This document shows positions 1 through 8,381 of a stretch of 35,352 nt of DNA, piece by piece. The DNA lies in contig LJTN01000004.1 of assembly GCA_001303415.1 (NCBI GenBank), positions 70,067 through 105,418 on the forward strand, read 5' to 3'. Under the pieces are notes generated by a model. It saw only the letters and a program-made list of their open reading frames with translations. It did not search any database and was not told the DNA's origin. How positions within the stretch are numbered: the first letter of the stretch is position 1; each line of letters opens with the position of its first letter. The position numbers and the translations under genes are program-made. This DNA is from Myxococcales bacterium SG8_38. Its GTDB lineage: Bacteria; Myxococcota_A; Polyangia; Polyangiales; Houyiibacteriaceae.

Positions 1-1663
1 CGAACAGCTCGTCGCTGAGGGCGCGTCCGAGTTGGAAGAAGCCTCCAATGTCGGAGCCCCAAATTGCGACTCCCGAGGTGCCCATCGAAAGCGCTTGATA
101 GATCGAGGATTCTAGCCCGTCGTAGTCCCAACCGGACGTCGGGTCACCTCCCCAAACGATCGGTGTGCATGCGGGTGAGCCGGCCCAGCCCGAGCGCGTA
201 AATCGCGCCAGCGGCTTGTCCACCTCGGCGGTCGCCTGGTACGCGCCGCAATGGTAGTCGCGGGCATAGCGATTGTGAAACTCCGTTCCCGTGGCCCCGC
301 TCGACGAGACCGCGTCGAGGGGCGTGTACTCGCCAAAGTCTTCCATCCATCCGTCGTATCCGTGGCCAATTGCTTCGTCGGTCAACGCTTGGTACGCAGC
401 GACGCCGTTGGGCGCGGCGAAATCGAACTGACTGACCTCGAAGCAACTTCCGACGTTGCTGCAGTACTCGTAGATGTAGGTTTCGCCGTCCGCATGCTCG
501 ATGAGCGCGCCCTGCGCTTCGGCGTCATCGAACGCCGATTCGTATGAGACGCAGATCATGGGATTGAAATAGGTATGAATGGCTACCCCCATGGCGTGAT
601 TCGCGGCAGTTCTGATCTCCTGATCTTGCTCCCTTCCCTGCTGGCTTCCACACGGCAGGTAATGCAAGTACGTCGCGTTGAGGGAAGTCGGCACGTCGGC
701 TGCACGAAACTCTTCGATTTGGGCGTCGGATTCCGTCTGCAGCCACGGCCCGAAGAACCAGGGGGCGTAGTCCGCAGGCTGCCGTCCGACCGCATCGGTA
801 TAACGGCGCAACACATCTGCCGGCGTGGGTCCGCCGAACACGCGAAATCGAAGCTCGGTCGTTTCGACCTCGACGCTCCACGCCTCCGCGGTCTCCGACG
901 CGACGCGGTGATAGCTCATCTCGTCGTTGTCGACCAAAACGCCATACCCGCGTGAGGACAAGAGCCACGGAATCGGGAAATAGGTCGTATCGGGTCGCCA
1001 CCGCGTACCCCAATCGGGAAGGACGGCGCCCATGATGGTGTACTCCGCCTCGTCGTAGTAGGGCCCGTCAGCGACGTAGTGCTCCAGAGTCCAGCCGGCT
1101 TGATTGACCGCGTTACTGCGCTCACCGAAGCCCACGAAGCGCTCCTCCTGCGCTGCCACGAAAGCGATGCCGAGCGCCTGCACTCCCTCGGTGCTCTGAG
1201 GCCTCACCGTGATTTCGATGACCCCATCGGCCGACGGGGTCGCGACGAGCTCGAGCTTGCGATCCGCCTGCGAGGTGGCAATCGTGGCAACGTAGGACTC
1301 GGCCTCGTACCGCGACGACTCGACGGCGACGGCATGAGCCCAGCCGGTGTCGCGCGGGGGTGGCGTTGCAGGCTTTCCATCTTGAAGCGGAGGCAAGGCG
1401 GGTTGCTGCCCGTTTCCGAGAGGCGGCTCACCGATGTGCAATGCGAGGCTTCCGGTAGGCCCGTCCCCCGTTCCCCCGTGCTCGACCAGCACTACGCTTC
1501 CCTCTCCGTCGAAGAAGGTCATGTTCCACGGCGAATCGCTCACGCGCAACTTCAGCGCGCCCGCATCCACGGTCCACTCACCGCCCGACGTATCGCTTCC
1601 CTTGCACGCGGATGCGAGGATGGTCAGCGCAACACCAACTAGAACGAAACGCGATGAACGCAT
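1..1663 (-). CDS. GH31 family alpha-glycosidase lipoprotein (partial, C-terminus beyond window)
   Basis: Reading the minus strand from the ATG at 1663 gives one uninterrupted frame to the window edge (at least 554 residues), so the 3' end is missing. The N-terminus is a short hydrophobic signal ending in LTILASAC, a lipobox-like site with Ala rather than Leu at -3, so surface or periplasmic anchoring is likely. The region around DGWMEDFGEYTP matches the GH31 nucleophile block; the Asp in MEDFGEY aligns with the catalytic Asp of YihQ (WMADFGEY). A second block, RSGWAGSP...WGGDPTSGWD, fits the acid/base Asp (WAGDQ in YihQ), followed by WGSDIGGF, which is typical of GH31. The upstream part looks like the family's N-terminal beta-sandwich. 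I do not see a convincing sulfoquinovose-binding Trp/Arg pair, so the substrate is open: an alpha-glucoside or xyloside is as likely as sulfoquinovoside. It is divergent from the DUF1876 gene. Confidence 0.85.
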   Translation of the reverse strand, partial: MRSSRFVLVGVALTILASACKGSDTSGGEWTVDAGALKLRVSDSPWNMTFFDGEGSVVLVEHGGTGDGPTGSLALHIGEPPLGNGQQPALPPLQDGKPATPPPRDTGWAHAVAVESSRYEAESYVATIATSQADRKLELVATPSADGVIEITVRPQSTEGVQALGIAFVAAQEERFVGFGERSNAVNQAGWTLEHYVADGPYYDEAEYTIMGAVLPDWGTRWRPDTTYFPIPWLLSSRGYGVLVDNDEMSYHRVASETAEAWSVEVETTELRFRVFGGPTPADVLRRYTDAVGRQPADYAPWFFGPWLQTESDAQIEEFRAADVPTSLNATYLHYLPCGSQQGREQDQEIRTAANHAMGVAIHTYFNPMICVSYESAFDDAEAQGALIEHADGETYIYEYCSNVGSCFEVSQFDFAAPNGVAAYQALTDEAIGHGYDGWMEDFGEYTPLDAVSSSGATGTEFHNRYARDYHCGAYQATAEVDKPLARFTRSGWAGSPACTPIVWGGDPTSGWDYDGLESSIYQALSMGTSGVAIWGSDIGGFFQLGRALSDELF

Positions 1664-1830
1664 GGCTCACTCTCCTCTGACTGCCCGGTTTCCGCGCTAC
1701 GGTGGCACGTCAACGCCGGACGCGCACGCCAAGCTCCGCGAGACTGCGGCCTCTCGAGGGGCATTGCGATAGTCGTGGACGGAAACGGCATACTTCCCCT
1801 ATGCTGTTTTCTCGCTCGAGGAGGTATCCG
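1664..1830. other. Divergent intergenic region between GH31 lipoprotein and DUF1876 genes
   Basis: 167 bp separating two divergent starts. It holds the GAGGAGGT ribosome binding site of the plus-strand gene (about 1818-1825). I see no confident -35/-10 pair, inverted repeat or small ORF with a good start. Confidence 0.5.
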
Positions 1831-2097
1831 ATGTCCGCGAAAAAGACATTCACCGTGAAAGTGGACGTCGTCGAGGAGGGTCATGCGACGGATGCGACGG
1901 CGCGCCTCACCATCGACGGCAGTGAGCTTGTGGGAGTCGGCAAGGCCCGCCGAAATCCCGAAGACCCGAACCGGCCCATGATCGGCGACGAGCTCGCCAT
2001 TGCGCGCGCCCTGGTGGTATTGGCGCGGAAGCTGGGCGAGAAGGTCGACGAAGGTATTGCAGCCTACGAAGGCCACGTCGTGCACGTCACGATTTAG
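1831..2097 (+). CDS. DUF1876 family protein (Rv1738/Rv2632c-like)
   Basis: An 88-residue protein with start fixed by GAGGAGGT six bases before the ATG. The pattern (alternating K/D/E-rich beta strand, 'ATARLTIDGSELVGVGKARRN', 'PMIGDELAIARALVVLARKL') matches DUF1876, the family of mycobacterial Rv1738 and Rv2632c. From family knowledge, Rv1738 is a dormancy-induced protein whose fold resembles ribosome hibernation factors; whether that role holds here is inference. The family is best known in Actinobacteria. It is a single gene, 74 bp before the next one, and no signal peptide is present, so it is cytoplasmic. Confidence 0.75.
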   Translation: MSAKKTFTVKVDVVEEGHATDATARLTIDGSELVGVGKARRNPEDPNRPMIGDELAIARALVVLARKLGEKVDEGIAAYEGHVVHVTI

Positions 2098-2171
2098 CGG
2101 TTTCGCAGTAAAAAGATGGCGATTGAATCGACGGCGCAGCCGAGCGTCTATCCCCTGAGGAGACGTTTGCC

Positions 2172-2609
2172 ATGCCGTTTCGAATCGATCCACGCTTGCC
2201 ATGGTTTGTAGCTGCGCTCTGCGCTTCATTGCTCTCGGGTTGCATCTTCGTGGGGGAGTACGACGACGACTTCTACGAGCCTCGGCCGAAATCGTACATG
2301 TACGAAACCTGCTACTCCGACGTCGACTGTTACGCTGGGAACTATTGCGAGGAGCTCGCATTGCCGGCCGATCGGTACACCGAGTACGTCAACGCCATTT
2401 GCACGGTTGGATGCTTCGATGATCTCGACTGTCCCTTTTCCGAGTTCAATGCGCTGCCAGGCGCCTGCATCGACCACGTCTGGCTTGGAGGCCCCGTGAC
2501 CTCACGAATCTGCGTCGAACGCTGCATCATCGACGCCGATTGCGACGTCGCGTCGGGCTTCGGCTGCGAGCTGATCGCAGGCGAACGGCTTTGCGTGCCC
2601 GTCTGGTGA
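2172..2609 (+). CDS. Cys-rich lipoprotein
   Basis: 145 residues. A hydrophobic N-terminus (residues 9-22) ends in LLSGC, a canonical lipobox, so it is a secreted lipoprotein. The mature part carries about twelve cysteines in repeating spacing (CYSDVDCYAGNYC, CTVGCFDDLDC, CVERCIIDADCDVASGFGC), the 'C-x-x-D-x-D-C' style seen in many myxobacterial secreted lipoproteins, probably disulfide-bonded. No catalytic domain is recognised. Asp/Glu/Tyr-rich residues (EYDDDFYE) follow the lipidation site. It is likely surface-exposed; function unknown. Confidence 0.75.
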   Translation: MPFRIDPRLPWFVAALCASLLSGCIFVGEYDDDFYEPRPKSYMYETCYSDVDCYAGNYCEELALPADRYTEYVNAICTVGCFDDLDCPFSEFNALPGACIDHVWLGGPVTSRICVERCIIDADCDVASGFGCELIAGERLCVPVW

Positions 2610-2669
2610 TCGGATCGGGCTGGACAACGCTCGTGGAGCGCTATGATCCTGCTGCAGGAGGAGAGGATC

Positions 2670-3329
2670 ATGGCGAGAGTGGTAATCACGGGCGCGAACC
2701 GCGGCATTGGCTTGGAGCTCGCCCGTCAGCTCAGCGGCCGGGGCGACGAGGTCATCGCTTTGTGTCGAAAGGCCGGCCCTGAGCTGCGCGAGCTCGGCAT
2801 TCGGATCATCGAGAGAGTCGATGTCACGGACGAGGATGCGCTCGAGATGGTATCCCGTGAGCTCGGCGACGCCGAAATCGACATACTGATCAACAACGCG
2901 GGCATCATGCTCAACGAGCCGTTCCACGATCTCGATTTCGACGGGATTCGAAGGCAGATCGAGGTGAACACGCTGGGTCCGCTCTTGGTGACATCGATCT
3001 TGCACGAACACCTGCACAGCGGCTCCAAGGTAATTCTCATGACGAGCCGGATGGGCTCCATCGGCGACAATGGGTCCGGGGGGTACTACGGATATCGCAT
3101 GTCGAAGGCAGCTCTGAACATGGCCGGCGTGAATCTCGCCCACGACTTTCGGAGCGAGCGAATCGCCGTCGCCCTGCTGCACCCAGGCATGGTCGCGACC
3201 CGCATGACGGGTCATCACGGCATCCCAGTCGAAGAAGCCGTGGCGGGGCTCATCTCACGCATCGACGACCTGAAGCTCGAGACATCGGGTGGGTTCTGGC
3301 ACGCCAACGGTGAGCGACTGCCATGGTGA
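2670..3329 (+). CDS. Short-chain dehydrogenase/reductase (SDR), C-factor/sniffer-like
   Basis: 219 residues. I chose the ATG at 2670 because a strong GGAGGAGAGG lies just upstream, and it starts directly with the Rossmann strand MARVVITGANRGIG. An in-frame ATG 27 bp upstream would add nine residues and bury that site. Visible motifs are TGANRGIG (cofactor glycines), NNAG, the catalytic Ser in LMTSRMGS, and YRMSK (Tyr-x3-Lys). The C-terminus SGGFWHANGERLPW is typical of the sniffer/carbonyl-reductase-like and CsgA-like SDRs. An NAD(P)-dependent oxidoreductase on a carbonyl or alcohol substrate is safe; the substrate is unknown. Spacing to the next gene is about 30 bp, so cotranscription is possible. 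Confidence 0.85.
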   Translation: MARVVITGANRGIGLELARQLSGRGDEVIALCRKAGPELRELGIRIIERVDVTDEDALEMVSRELGDAEIDILINNAGIMLNEPFHDLDFDGIRRQIEVNTLGPLLVTSILHEHLHSGSKVILMTSRMGSIGDNGSGGYYGYRMSKAALNMAGVNLAHDFRSERIAVALLHPGMVATRMTGHHGIPVEEAVAGLISRIDDLKLETSGGFWHANGERLPW

Positions 3330-3360
3330 TCGCTCGACGAGCGGTCAAACACTTGTTGTC

Positions 3361-4410
3361 GTGAGAGGATGGATCCTTCAAGCTGCGCACGTCGTGCCCG
3401 TCGATTGGAAAGGCCTGCCAACCGAGGAGCTCCTGGACGTTCGCCTGTGTGATTTGGGGCTGACTCTTTCAGGCACCTGGCTCGAAGATTGTGTCGAGCG
3501 GCTGCACGAAGAGCTAGACGCCAGAGGGCTTCACCGCTTTCGTCCGCACGCGTGGCTCGCGGACGAGTGGTGCTCACCCGACGGCATTCCGGGCATCGGC
3601 ATTCCCTTCTATCTGGCGCATCCACGCTTGATCCGCCTCGAACGACAGATGATGTTCGAAGTTGAAGGTGGAACGCGCACGGAATGCATGCGCCTACTGC
3701 GCCACGAGGCAGGCCACGCTTTGCAGCATGCCTACAACCTGCAGCGCCGGAAGCGTTGGCAACGGATGTTCGGACACGCAACGGACCCGTATCCGGAATT
3801 CTATCGACCCAATCCTGTCAGCAAGAGCTTCGTAGAGCACCTCGACGGCTGGTACGCGCAGGCTCATCCAGTGGAGGACTTCGCGGAAACGTTTGCGGTT
3901 TGGCTCGCGCCCCGCTCACATTGGCGCAAGCAATACGAGGGCTGGCCCGCGCTGCGGAAGCTCAAATATGTAGAAGAGCTCGCTACCGATCTCGCCGACA
4001 AGAAGCCGCCGGTGCGTACCCGCGCGCGACCCTACTCGCTTTCTCGACTCCGCTACACGCTGCGAGCTCACTACGAGCGGCGGCAGGCGCACTACAGCCC
4101 AGGCTTCAGCGAGGAATACGATCGGGATCTGCTCAAGATCTTCAGCGATTCCCCGAGATACAGGAACAACGAAACCGCCGCTTCCTTCCTGCGTCGCCAT
4201 AGGCGCCAAATCCGCGAACAGATTGCGCTCTTCACGGGCGAATACCAGTTCACCGTCGATCAGGTGCTTCGTGATATGATCGGCCGATGCCGCGAGCTAC
4301 GGCTTCGGCTGACCAGAGGGGAGCGTCAAACGAAGCTCGACATTGCGATCATGTTGGCGGTGCACACGGTGCACCTTCTGCACCGGCGGGACACATGGCA
4401 CCCACTGTAA
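3361..4410 (+). CDS. Putative zinc-binding metallopeptidase
   Basis: About 349 residues from a GTG at 3361. An ATG at 3289 would overlap the SDR by 41 bp and add unlike sequence, so GTG is preferred, though no strong ribosome site marks either. The zincin motif HEAGH is at residues 115-119 (in LLRHEAGHALQHAY), and a downstream Glu in PVEDFAETFAVWLAP is a plausible third zinc ligand. There is no signal peptide or membrane segment, so it is probably cytoplasmic. The end (TAA 4408-4410) overlaps the ATP-grasp start by 16 bp, implying translational coupling. Hydrolysis of a peptide or amide is inferred from the motif; the partner suggests it acts on the product or precursor of the ligase. Confidence 0.75.
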   Translation: MRGWILQAAHVVPVDWKGLPTEELLDVRLCDLGLTLSGTWLEDCVERLHEELDARGLHRFRPHAWLADEWCSPDGIPGIGIPFYLAHPRLIRLERQMMFEVEGGTRTECMRLLRHEAGHALQHAYNLQRRKRWQRMFGHATDPYPEFYRPNPVSKSFVEHLDGWYAQAHPVEDFAETFAVWLAPRSHWRKQYEGWPALRKLKYVEELATDLADKKPPVRTRARPYSLSRLRYTLRAHYERRQAHYSPGFSEEYDRDLLKIFSDSPRYRNNETAASFLRRHRRQIREQIALFTGEYQFTVDQVLRDMIGRCRELRLRLTRGERQTKLDIAIMLAVHTVHLLHRRDTWHPL

Positions 4411-5426
4411 AGCGACGGCGAATCATCGTTCTCGTTCACGAAAGCCTCATCCCGCCGGAAGACATCAGCAAGCTTTCCCCTGCCGAGATTGCTCCTTTTC
4501 AAACCGAGTTCGACGTTCGCGAAGCGTTGCGGTTCCTGGGACACGAAGTGATGATGGTAGGCCTCGGCGACGAGCTCACGCCACTTCGGACCGCCATCGA
4601 GGAGTTCGCGCCGCACGTCGTTTTCAATCTCCTCGAGGAGTTTGGCGGCGAGGCGATGTTCGATACGCACGTCGTCGGCTACCTGGAGCTCCAGCGTACA
4701 CCCTACACCGGCTGCAACCCGCGCGGGCTCTTGCTGGCGCGTGACAAGGCACTTTCGAAGAAAGTCTTGGCCTATCATCGGATTCACGTTCCGCGATTCA
4801 AGGTGTTCCCCAGATATCGGAAGATCTCTAGGCCCAGCCGTTTGGAGTTCCCGCTGATCGTCAAATCGTTGATCGAGGAAGGGAGCTACGGCATCGCGCA
4901 GGCGTCCGTGGTCTACAACGACAAGGCGCTCGAAGAACGGGTGGCGTTCATCCACGACAAGATACAGACCGACGCCGTCGTGGAGCAGTACATCGAAGGG
5001 CGTGAGCTCTATGCGGCCGTCCTCGGCAACCATCGACTGCGAGTGCTTCCCACCTGGGAGCTCTTCCTAGACAGAGTCCGAGAGGACGCTCCCAAGATTG
5101 CCACACGCAAGGTCAAATGGGACCTCGGCTACCAGGAGAAATACGGCGTGCGGATCGGGCGCGCCCGAAAGCTCCCCGAAGAGGTGGAGCGACGCATCAG
5201 GCCATTGGCGAGACGGATCTGCCGGCGGCTCGGTACCGACGGATACGTGCGGATCGACTTCCGGCTCAGCGAATCTGGCGAGCTCTATTTTCTCGAGGCC
5301 AACCCCAACCCCGACATCGCCGAGGGAGAGGAGTTCGCGAGCGCGGCGCAGGCAGCCGGCATCGACTACCCCGCGTTGCTCCAGAAGATCGTCAACCTCG
5401 GCATCCGGCGAGCCGAGCACGGCTGA
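4395..5426 (+). CDS. D-alanine--D-alanine ligase-like ATP-grasp enzyme
   Basis: 343 residues from the ATG at 4395 (MAPTVKRRRIIVLVHESL). An in-frame ATG at 4287 gives a low-complexity extension inside the upstream gene and is rejected. The N-terminal preATP-grasp domain contains FNLLEEFGGEAMFDTHVVGYLE and TPYTGCNPRG, typical of Ddl-like enzymes. The central ATP-grasp lysines are in FPLIVKSLIEEGSYGIA; VVEQYIEGREL is the adenine-binding hinge; the Mg-binding end is YVRIDFRLSESGELYFLEANPNPDIAEG. It ligates an amine to a carboxylate using ATP. The genome surely has a separate housekeeping Ddl, and the overlap with a zinc peptidase gene marks this as a specialised pair. The substrate is unknown. 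Confidence 0.85.
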   Translation: MAPTVKRRRIIVLVHESLIPPEDISKLSPAEIAPFQTEFDVREALRFLGHEVMMVGLGDELTPLRTAIEEFAPHVVFNLLEEFGGEAMFDTHVVGYLELQRTPYTGCNPRGLLLARDKALSKKVLAYHRIHVPRFKVFPRYRKISRPSRLEFPLIVKSLIEEGSYGIAQASVVYNDKALEERVAFIHDKIQTDAVVEQYIEGRELYAAVLGNHRLRVLPTWELFLDRVREDAPKIATRKVKWDLGYQEKYGVRIGRARKLPEEVERRIRPLARRICRRLGTDGYVRIDFRLSESGELYFLEANPNPDIAEGEEFASAAQAAGIDYPALLQKIVNLGIRRAEHG

Positions 5427-5448
5427 GCGCGCAGCTCGCTGGCGGGTA

Positions 5449-5928
5449 CTACTGCGGATACAGCTCGTGCAGGTACGAACGGAAGCAGTCCGTCTCCGCG
5501 GCGCTCCAGTAGTTGCCAGTAGCCGGCATGCGCACTCCCACGGGCTTGCTCGTGACCTCGCTCAGCATCTGGCTGCAATCGGGATCCAAGTCGTCGACGA
5601 GGAAGTAAGGGCTACGGTCAGCGTACGTCGTCAGGGCGACGAGCGCGTCCTCAACCGATCCCGATAGATCCAGCGTCCAAGTCGTGGCAGAGAGCGCGCC
5701 GTGGCAGCCGTTCGCGGCGCAGCCTGCGAGCTTCGCGCGAAGCGCCGAGTCGTCGGCAAGCGAGTAGCCGCCCGACGAGCACGATGGCGCGGCTGCTTCT
5801 GGGTTGTCGCAGTAGACCAAGTTTGCAGCAAATGGCTGCCCAGTATCGCTCTCTCCGCAGGCGTTGAGAGCCAAGCCGCAAACGATTGCAAGCGTCGATC
5901 GAACCAAGTTCATCCGTGTATAAAGCAT
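5449..5928 (-). CDS. Small secreted lipoprotein with CX4CH motif
   Basis: 159 residues. The ATG at 5928 has GGAGA upstream; a second ATG at 5913 is possible. The signal ends in LALNACGES, an acceptable lipobox. In the mature part, LAGCAANGCHGAL is a CX4CH element resembling a c-type heme site with unusual spacing (normal is CX2CH); several other cysteines are present, so disulfides are the alternative. The C-terminal part (MPATGNYWSAAETDCFRSYL) resembles the final helix of cytochrome-like lipoproteins in which 'RMP' precedes a 'W...C' segment. Periplasmic or outer-membrane anchored; function unknown. It converges with the ATP-grasp gene and is divergent from the CxxCH lipoprotein gene. Confidence 0.7.
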   Translation of the reverse strand: MLYTRMNLVRSTLAIVCGLALNACGESDTGQPFAANLVYCDNPEAAAPSCSSGGYSLADDSALRAKLAGCAANGCHGALSATTWTLDLSGSVEDALVALTTYADRSPYFLVDDLDPDCSQMLSEVTSKPVGVRMPATGNYWSAAETDCFRSYLHELYPQ

Positions 5929-6167
5929 GCGTCTCCGATCCGTGTGAGGTGTAAAATTGCTATTCTATTTCACACAATGGGAAAGGCCCTTTCAACTGTT
6001 TCATAAGAAAATTCCAATCCCACTTTCCTAAATAATCATCGCACGTTGGAGCGGAGGTGCAAGACGAATTACAAATTAATTACACCCGGAAGGAGTGCTT
6101 TCTGACGGATTAGTAGTGCAATACACTGAAATTATAGTCCCCTAGGGTTGTTTTAGCGTGTTAACCT
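5929..6167. promoter_or_regulatory. AT-rich divergent intergenic region
   Basis: About 240 bp, clearly AT-rich against GC-rich neighbours, between two divergent lipoprotein genes. It contains an inverted repeat GTGTGA (5942-5947) / TCACAC (5970-5975) just upstream of the minus-strand gene, and AT-rich blocks such as TTATAG near 6132. I infer promoters for both genes and perhaps a regulator site. No ORF with a credible start lies inside. Confidence 0.45.
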
Positions 6168-8368
6168 GTGGCTGTGCAGAACAGTCATTGGCGCATCCAT
6201 CGCGACCTGAGCGTTGGGATTCTCGTCTTGCTGCTGGGGGCGGCGATGTCCATGTCCGGCTGCAAGAGCGAGCCGACGCTTTTCGGAGGTTGCTCGACCC
6301 AGAACATGAACGCCTGTCCGCCATCGGAGGGCTTCGCCAACCCCTACGAGGGCACCCTCGAGCTGCTCTCTTGGACGGAGACGCTGCGGAAGGCGAGCCT
6401 CGAGCTGACGGGCAAGCTGCCGACCGAGCGACAGCAGCAAATCACCGCGGAGCACGGACAGCAGGGCCTCGAGGCATCCCTCGCGGAAATCATGCGCGAC
6501 GAGCGCTTCTCCCAGCGCGTGATCGAGCTCTACAACGATCACTTCCTCACGGACAAGTACCTCGGCCGCGAGAACGCGATCGAGCTTCTCGACGAAGAGG
6601 TGTATCCAAATCTCCGGTGGTTCGAACGAAAGTACCCGGACGACGAGGAAAAGGCGGAGCTCACCAACGACTCACTGGCGCGTGAGCCGCTCGAGCTCAT
6701 CGCACACGTCGTCCGAAACGAAAAGCCCTTCACCGAAATTCTCACTGCGAACTACACGATGGCCAACGGGTACTCGGCGCTCTCGTTGATCGGCATGTCG
6801 GACGTTCCGCTCGGAATCGGCGAGAACCCAGAACGCTTTCGAGAGGTTCAAATCCCGGGCATCCCGCACGCCGGCATTCTGACCTCTGCGATGTTCCTGA
6901 ACCGCTTCCCGACGAGCGACACGAACATCAACCGTCATCGCTCGCGCATGGCATATTGGTTCTTCCTCGACATCGACATCAACCAGTTCGGCAACCGGCC
7001 CGTCGACGCCAGCGCGGACTTCGGAGAGAACCCGACGCTGACCAATCCGAACTGCACGGTTTGTCACACGACGATGGACCCGGTGGCGGGCCTCTTCATG
7101 AACTGGAACGAAAGCGGCGAGTACAGCGGGCGCGGCGAATGGTTCGATTCGGACTACATCTTGCCGCCCGGCTTCAATGGGGAAACGTTGCCGGACCGCG
7201 ACCGCAAGCGAGCGCTGCAGTGGTTCGCGAGCCGGCTCGTCCGCGATTTGCCCAAGCCACCGTCAAGACGGTGTTCGAGGGTCTGACCGGTCAAAAAGTT
7301 CTCGACATCGCGGCAGCGATGACGCCTGAGATGGCGGAGGATGCGCTTCAGGATCCCGTCGTCGATCCCGATCCCATGGTCGACCCGACGATGGATCCGG
7401 ATGGCGGTATCGGCGGTATGGGCGGCTTCGGTGGTGCTGGTGGCGCCGGGGGTGCCGGAGGCGTTGCGGGCATGGGCGGCGCGGGTGGCGCCGGGGGCAC
7501 GGACGAGACGCCGCCTCCCCCGCCTCCGCCACTTCCCGATGAAGAGCCGCAAATCGATCCAGATGTCGATCCCGCGCTCGAGCGCGCCTACAACCTGCAA
7601 CAACAGATTCTGCGAACCATTCAGCGGCGCTTCATCGACAGCGGCTACAACTTCAAGCTGTTGGTGCGGGAGATCGTGCTGACCCCTTACTTCCGCGCGA
7701 AGAACGCCGCGCCATTGACCTCCGAAATGGAGATCGAGCTATCGACCTTCGGGACGGCGCGACTCCTCACACCCGAGCATCTGTCTCGCAAGATCGAGGC
7801 AACCACCGGCGTGCGTTGGCGGCGGCGACCCGATCAGGAGGACTACCTGCTGAGGCAGTACCGCATCTTCTACGGCGGTATCGATTCAGATTTGGTCACC
7901 AAGCGCGTCACGGAGCCTAATGGTGTCATGGCAAGCCTTGCGCAGCGGATGGCATACGAGGTCGCGTGCTCGGCCGTTCCGTACGATTTCTCAAAGCCCG
8001 CCAATCAGCGATTGCTGTTCCCCTACATCGATCGCGACACGCCGCTTTCGGAGGCGTCCAGCCAGGTGCGGGACAACGTTCGGCACTTGCATGCGCGGAT
8101 CTCGGGTGAGGAGCTCTCGAGCGACGATCCGGAGATCGACGCCACCGTGGGCGTGCTGATGGAGGCCTACAGTCTGGGCCGTGAAGGCTTGGCCAGCGGA
8201 ACGGTTTCCGAAGAGTTGGCGGAGCCATGCCGGCTCTTCAACGACCGAAACACCGGTGAATCGCTCCCCGATGGGCGGCGCATCGGTCGGGACCAGGACT
8301 ACACGCTGCGCGCTTGGATGGCCGCGGTCAGCTATCTGCTGTCCGATTACCAGTTCTTGTACGAGTGA
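6168..8368 (+). pseudogene. CxxCH lipoprotein, DUF1588-like (frameshifted; partner of DUF1501)
   Basis: Start GTG 6168; the lipobox-like MSMSGC follows a hydrophobic segment. The first frame runs to 7286 and contains AGILTSAMFLNRFPTSDTN and CTVCHTTMDPVAGLF, a CxxCH heme-type motif in the style of DUF1588/DUF1592 proteins. The rest of the gene is in another frame, resuming at about 7241 with PRFAQATVKTVFEGLTGQ. A Gly-rich linker, a poly-Pro stretch and a long helical C-terminal domain then run to TGA 8368. Adding a second CCGCGAT at 7241-7247 joins the frames as RDPRFAQATV, the expected family sequence, giving about 735 residues. So this is either a pseudogene, a slippage variant or an assembly error. 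The DUF1501 gene follows by 13 bp; such pairs are common in myxobacteria and planctomycetes, role unclear. Confidence 0.75.
7399..7530 (+). repeat. Coding low-complexity: Gly/Ala-rich linker then poly-Pro
   Basis: Tandem degenerate GGYGGN codon repeats encode alternating Gly-Gly-Ala/Met/Ile/Phe units over about 35 residues, followed by seven consecutive prolines. It joins the CxxCH part to the C-terminal domain of the lipoprotein and is probably a flexible surface spacer. Confidence 0.8.
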
Positions 8369-8381
8369 GGGAGGACTAGCC

